64,000 nucleotides of DNA from Ruegeria sp. SCSIO 43209 (lineage in GTDB: Bacteria; Pseudomonadota; Alphaproteobacteria; Rhodobacterales; Rhodobacteraceae). Both the position numbers and the translations under genes were made by a program. The stretch lies in contig NZ_CP065359.1 in the NCBI RefSeq assembly GCF_019904295.1, positions 893,001-957,000 on the forward strand, given 5' to 3'. This document shows, piece by piece, positions 62,285 to 64,000 of this stretch; within the stretch, counting starts at the first letter, position 1; each line of letters starts with the position of its first letter. The notes beneath the pieces are model-generated. The model was not told the DNA's origin. It worked only from the letters and a program-made list of their open reading frames with translations, and did no database searches.

Positions 62285-63028
62285 ATGACCGTGATATTAC
62301 AGCAAGCCATTCCCTATGATCCACTCGCCCAAAACCCGCTGCCTGGCATTAAGCCTGCGGACCCCAGGGCCTGGTTGCATCGCGACGATGCGTTTTCTGC
62401 CCAGATGCAACGACGCGCCGCGCTGTTGGCGCAGCAAAAACTGGACGTCTTGGCGCAAAGCCCCGAGGCGTTGGCACCCGCGCAGGAGTTGCTGGAACTG
62501 GTCATTCAGCAAGTTTATCCGAATGTCTCCGATCACGTTGTGCGGCCCGACGGTGTGCGGGTTGAGGTTGACCGGGAACGCCCGTTGGAAACGCTATGCC
62601 ATTTGGTGCAAGAGGATTTCTGCATTCTGCAGAAACACGATGACGAGCATGTTTTGACTGGCGCGATCCTGTGCTTTCCCGCAAGCTGGATGCTGTCGGA
62701 AAAGTTCATGCGCCCGTTGATTGGGATCCATGAGCCGGTTGACGCCTACGACGCCAATATTGCCCGCAGAGTTCAACGTTTGTTTGACGGCATTCAACCC
62801 AACCGGCCACTCTGGCGGTTCAATGCGCTTTGGTACAATGACGCCGAATTGTTCCAACCGCGCAGTCTCATGCAGCGACGCACACCGCGGGACGAAAATT
62901 CGGCCCGATATCTGCGTAGTGAACGTCAGACTCTCTTGCGTTTACCTGAGACAAACGCAGTGGTGTTCGCGATCCACACTTATGTAATGGCCGCTGATCA
63001 GGTCCTTAAAATGGAAAACCCCACCTGA
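62285..63028 (+). CDS. Heme-dependent oxidative N-demethylase-like protein (DUF3445)
   Basis: 247 residues from the ATG at 62285. Matches DUF3445/HDOD, a PAS-like fold that binds haem and oxidatively demethylates amines; DmmA of the dimethylamine monooxygenase belongs here. LVQEDFCILQK and LTGAILCFPASWMLSEKFMRPLIGIHEPV are family segments, and the histidine in IHEPV is a likely axial residue. Substrate unknown. It runs divergently from dddP. Confidence 0.8.
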   Translation: MTVILQQAIPYDPLAQNPLPGIKPADPRAWLHRDDAFSAQMQRRAALLAQQKLDVLAQSPEALAPAQELLELVIQQVYPNVSDHVVRPDGVRVEVDRERPLETLCHLVQEDFCILQKHDDEHVLTGAILCFPASWMLSEKFMRPLIGIHEPVDAYDANIARRVQRLFDGIQPNRPLWRFNALWYNDAELFQPRSLMQRRTPRDENSARYLRSERQTLLRLPETNAVVFAIHTYVMAADQVLKMENPT

Positions 63029-63064
63029 CGGCGGGGCCTCCAAGGAGGGTCTTGGGTAATTTGA

Positions 63065-63994
63065 TTACATGCCAATCGCGCTGGCGACCTCGGCAAAAGC
63101 ATTCGTAGCGTTCAGGCCAAAAATCGCTGTGGTAAAAGCCAGAACCTGAGTGTTGAGGCGGAAATCCTCACCCCGGATCAGATTGACTGCTGCCAGGGAT
63201 ATGGCAATCGGTGTCGATATGCTTGCCACAGCACCAGTCATGCCCCAGCTGGTCAGTCGCAGAATATCGCTTGGGCGTTCCGTTTCGTCCTCGGACTGGT
63301 GAATGTTGCCGGCGGGCAGGGGAGCATCAGCCTCGGTCCGGAAGGCGATACTGAGCAGTTGGTCGTCACTTAGCTTGATCGGACGCGGCTTGGCGTGTTT
63401 GGTCTGTGTATCTTCCGCATCAGGATCGGGCAGATCAAGCCCCGCAAATGGGCCGCTGACTGCTTCGAATATCTGCTTTCGGTTCCGGGCGTTGCGCGGC
63501 GCAATTGAATCAAAGGCACTCATGAATTGTTCGATGGTCAGAACCGTTTTGGGCGACAACCATTCGACACGACGGGTCGTGCAGATGTCGACCATTCGGT
63601 ACAGGATCACCACAAGCATCAACTCGGATATTTCACTGTCATCGAGCAGTTTTGACACCGGACAAATCGAGATCGTCAGCCGGTTTCCCGGCAGCGTAAC
63701 CGCAGCACGCGGCATAGTTTTGAGACCAGCGGTTCGATCCATCCGCTCATGGTGATTGTGATCTACTTGGGTTGGTTCCGAGTCCAATGTCAGACGCACG
63801 AGATATTGGCTGCTGACGATACTGGCCTCCGATGCGCTAAGAAGCGTCTTGCGCTCGACCAGATGGCCATAGTCACCCAGCGTCGTTGAGACGACCTCGC
63901 ACAGACGCTCAAGCGCGCCATCTGCCGACCCGTCAAACTGGAGGCCACCGTGGTAACTATGCTTTGCAGTCACAGCATGTTCCTTTGCTGTCAT
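63065..63994 (-). CDS. Unrecognised protein, possibly with C-terminal membrane helices
   Basis: 309 residues; the ATG at 63994 lies 6 bases from the window edge. N-terminal half is polar (HSYHGGLQFDGSADGALERL, ISICPVSKLLDDSEISELML), a middle acidic linker (DLPDPDAEDTQTK), and the last 75 residues are hydrophobic enough for two helices (GAVASISTPIAISLAAVNLI and AFTTAIFGLNATNAFAE). The layout hints at a regulator or membrane-tethered sensor, but no domain is identified. Confidence 0.65.
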   Translation of the reverse strand: MTAKEHAVTAKHSYHGGLQFDGSADGALERLCEVVSTTLGDYGHLVERKTLLSASEASIVSSQYLVRLTLDSEPTQVDHNHHERMDRTAGLKTMPRAAVTLPGNRLTISICPVSKLLDDSEISELMLVVILYRMVDICTTRRVEWLSPKTVLTIEQFMSAFDSIAPRNARNRKQIFEAVSGPFAGLDLPDPDAEDTQTKHAKPRPIKLSDDQLLSIAFRTEADAPLPAGNIHQSEDETERPSDILRLTSWGMTGAVASISTPIAISLAAVNLIRGEDFRLNTQVLAFTTAIFGLNATNAFAEVASAIGM

Positions 63995-64000
63995 AATCTT

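Noticed and set aside
1..64000. CRISPR array, transposon, prophage, defence island
   Set aside because: No direct repeat series, transposase, integrase, capsid or nuclease-helicase cluster was seen.

Overview
This 64 kb window looks like a chromosomal core segment of a marine alphaproteobacterium of the Rhodobacterales (Roseobacter group, Ruegeria-like). The evidence is: an encoded tRNA-His with discriminator A73 and no G-1, an alphaproteobacterial trait; a RibBX-type riboflavin enzyme; a soxBDAG sarcosine oxidase operon; MmcB, DUF1289, DUF6314 and Mth938-like proteins typical of this order; and a DMSP lyase DddP whose metal-binding residues fall at exactly the published positions. I saw no rRNA, CRISPR array, insertion sequence, integrase or phage gene. 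Gene order and strand changes look like an ordinary chromosome.

Layout. 0.2-4.7 kb: riboflavin genes ribE, ribBX, ribH and nusB, with a PAP2-family membrane protein inserted on the other strand. 4.7-4.86 kb: a structured RNA, possibly 6S RNA. 4.9-11 kb: ArsR/SRPBCC pair with a double-palindrome operator, mmcB, GNAT, tRNA-His, dusA, TauE/SafE, a PhyH-like oxygenase and a tandem SpoIIAA-like protein. 11-13 kb: DUF1289, ruvX and ccmI. 13.1-18.4 kb: soxB-soxD-soxA-soxG, with a palindrome upstream and two hairpins between soxB and soxD. 18.5-25.1 kb: FkbM methyltransferase, sodB, host-attachment-like protein, LOG protein, LysM protein, Atm1-type ABC exporter and a small secreted protein. 25.2-30.2 kb: RND efflux pair. 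30.4-34 kb: YfgM-like, bamB and der. 34-39 kb: desaturase, an HhH protein with a lysine-rich tail, serS and an MscS channel. 39.1-46.1 kb: yajC-secD-secF-TauE-Mth938, then ccmA-B-C-D-G. 46-51.2 kb: SDR, a 29-residue membrane peptide, BCCT transporter and aconitase. 51.4-60.8 kb: DUF1223, acyltransferase homologue, orphan FliG-like protein, small cysteine-motif secreted proteins, purB, bioY and an alpha/beta hydrolase-OsmC fusion. 60.8-64 kb: dddP divergent from a heme-dependent N-demethylase-like gene, then an unrecognised protein.

How the genes fit together. Housekeeping assemblies dominate: flavin synthesis, Sec translocation, cytochrome c maturation and outer-membrane assembly. The ecological theme is use of methylated osmolytes. 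A BCCT carrier could import betaine or DMSP. SoxBDAG oxidises sarcosine, an end product of betaine demethylation. DddP cleaves DMSP, and its divergent neighbour resembles a heme oxidative N-demethylase. Many promoter regions carry clean inverted repeats whose regulators are not in the window. I found no convincing wholly new multi-gene system. The most original leads are the lysine-tailed HhH protein, the FliG and LpxL homologues lacking hallmark residues, the BCCT-linked micropeptide, the palindromes upstream of yajC, and the unassigned structured RNA regions. All product calls come from reading the sequence; no database search was run.
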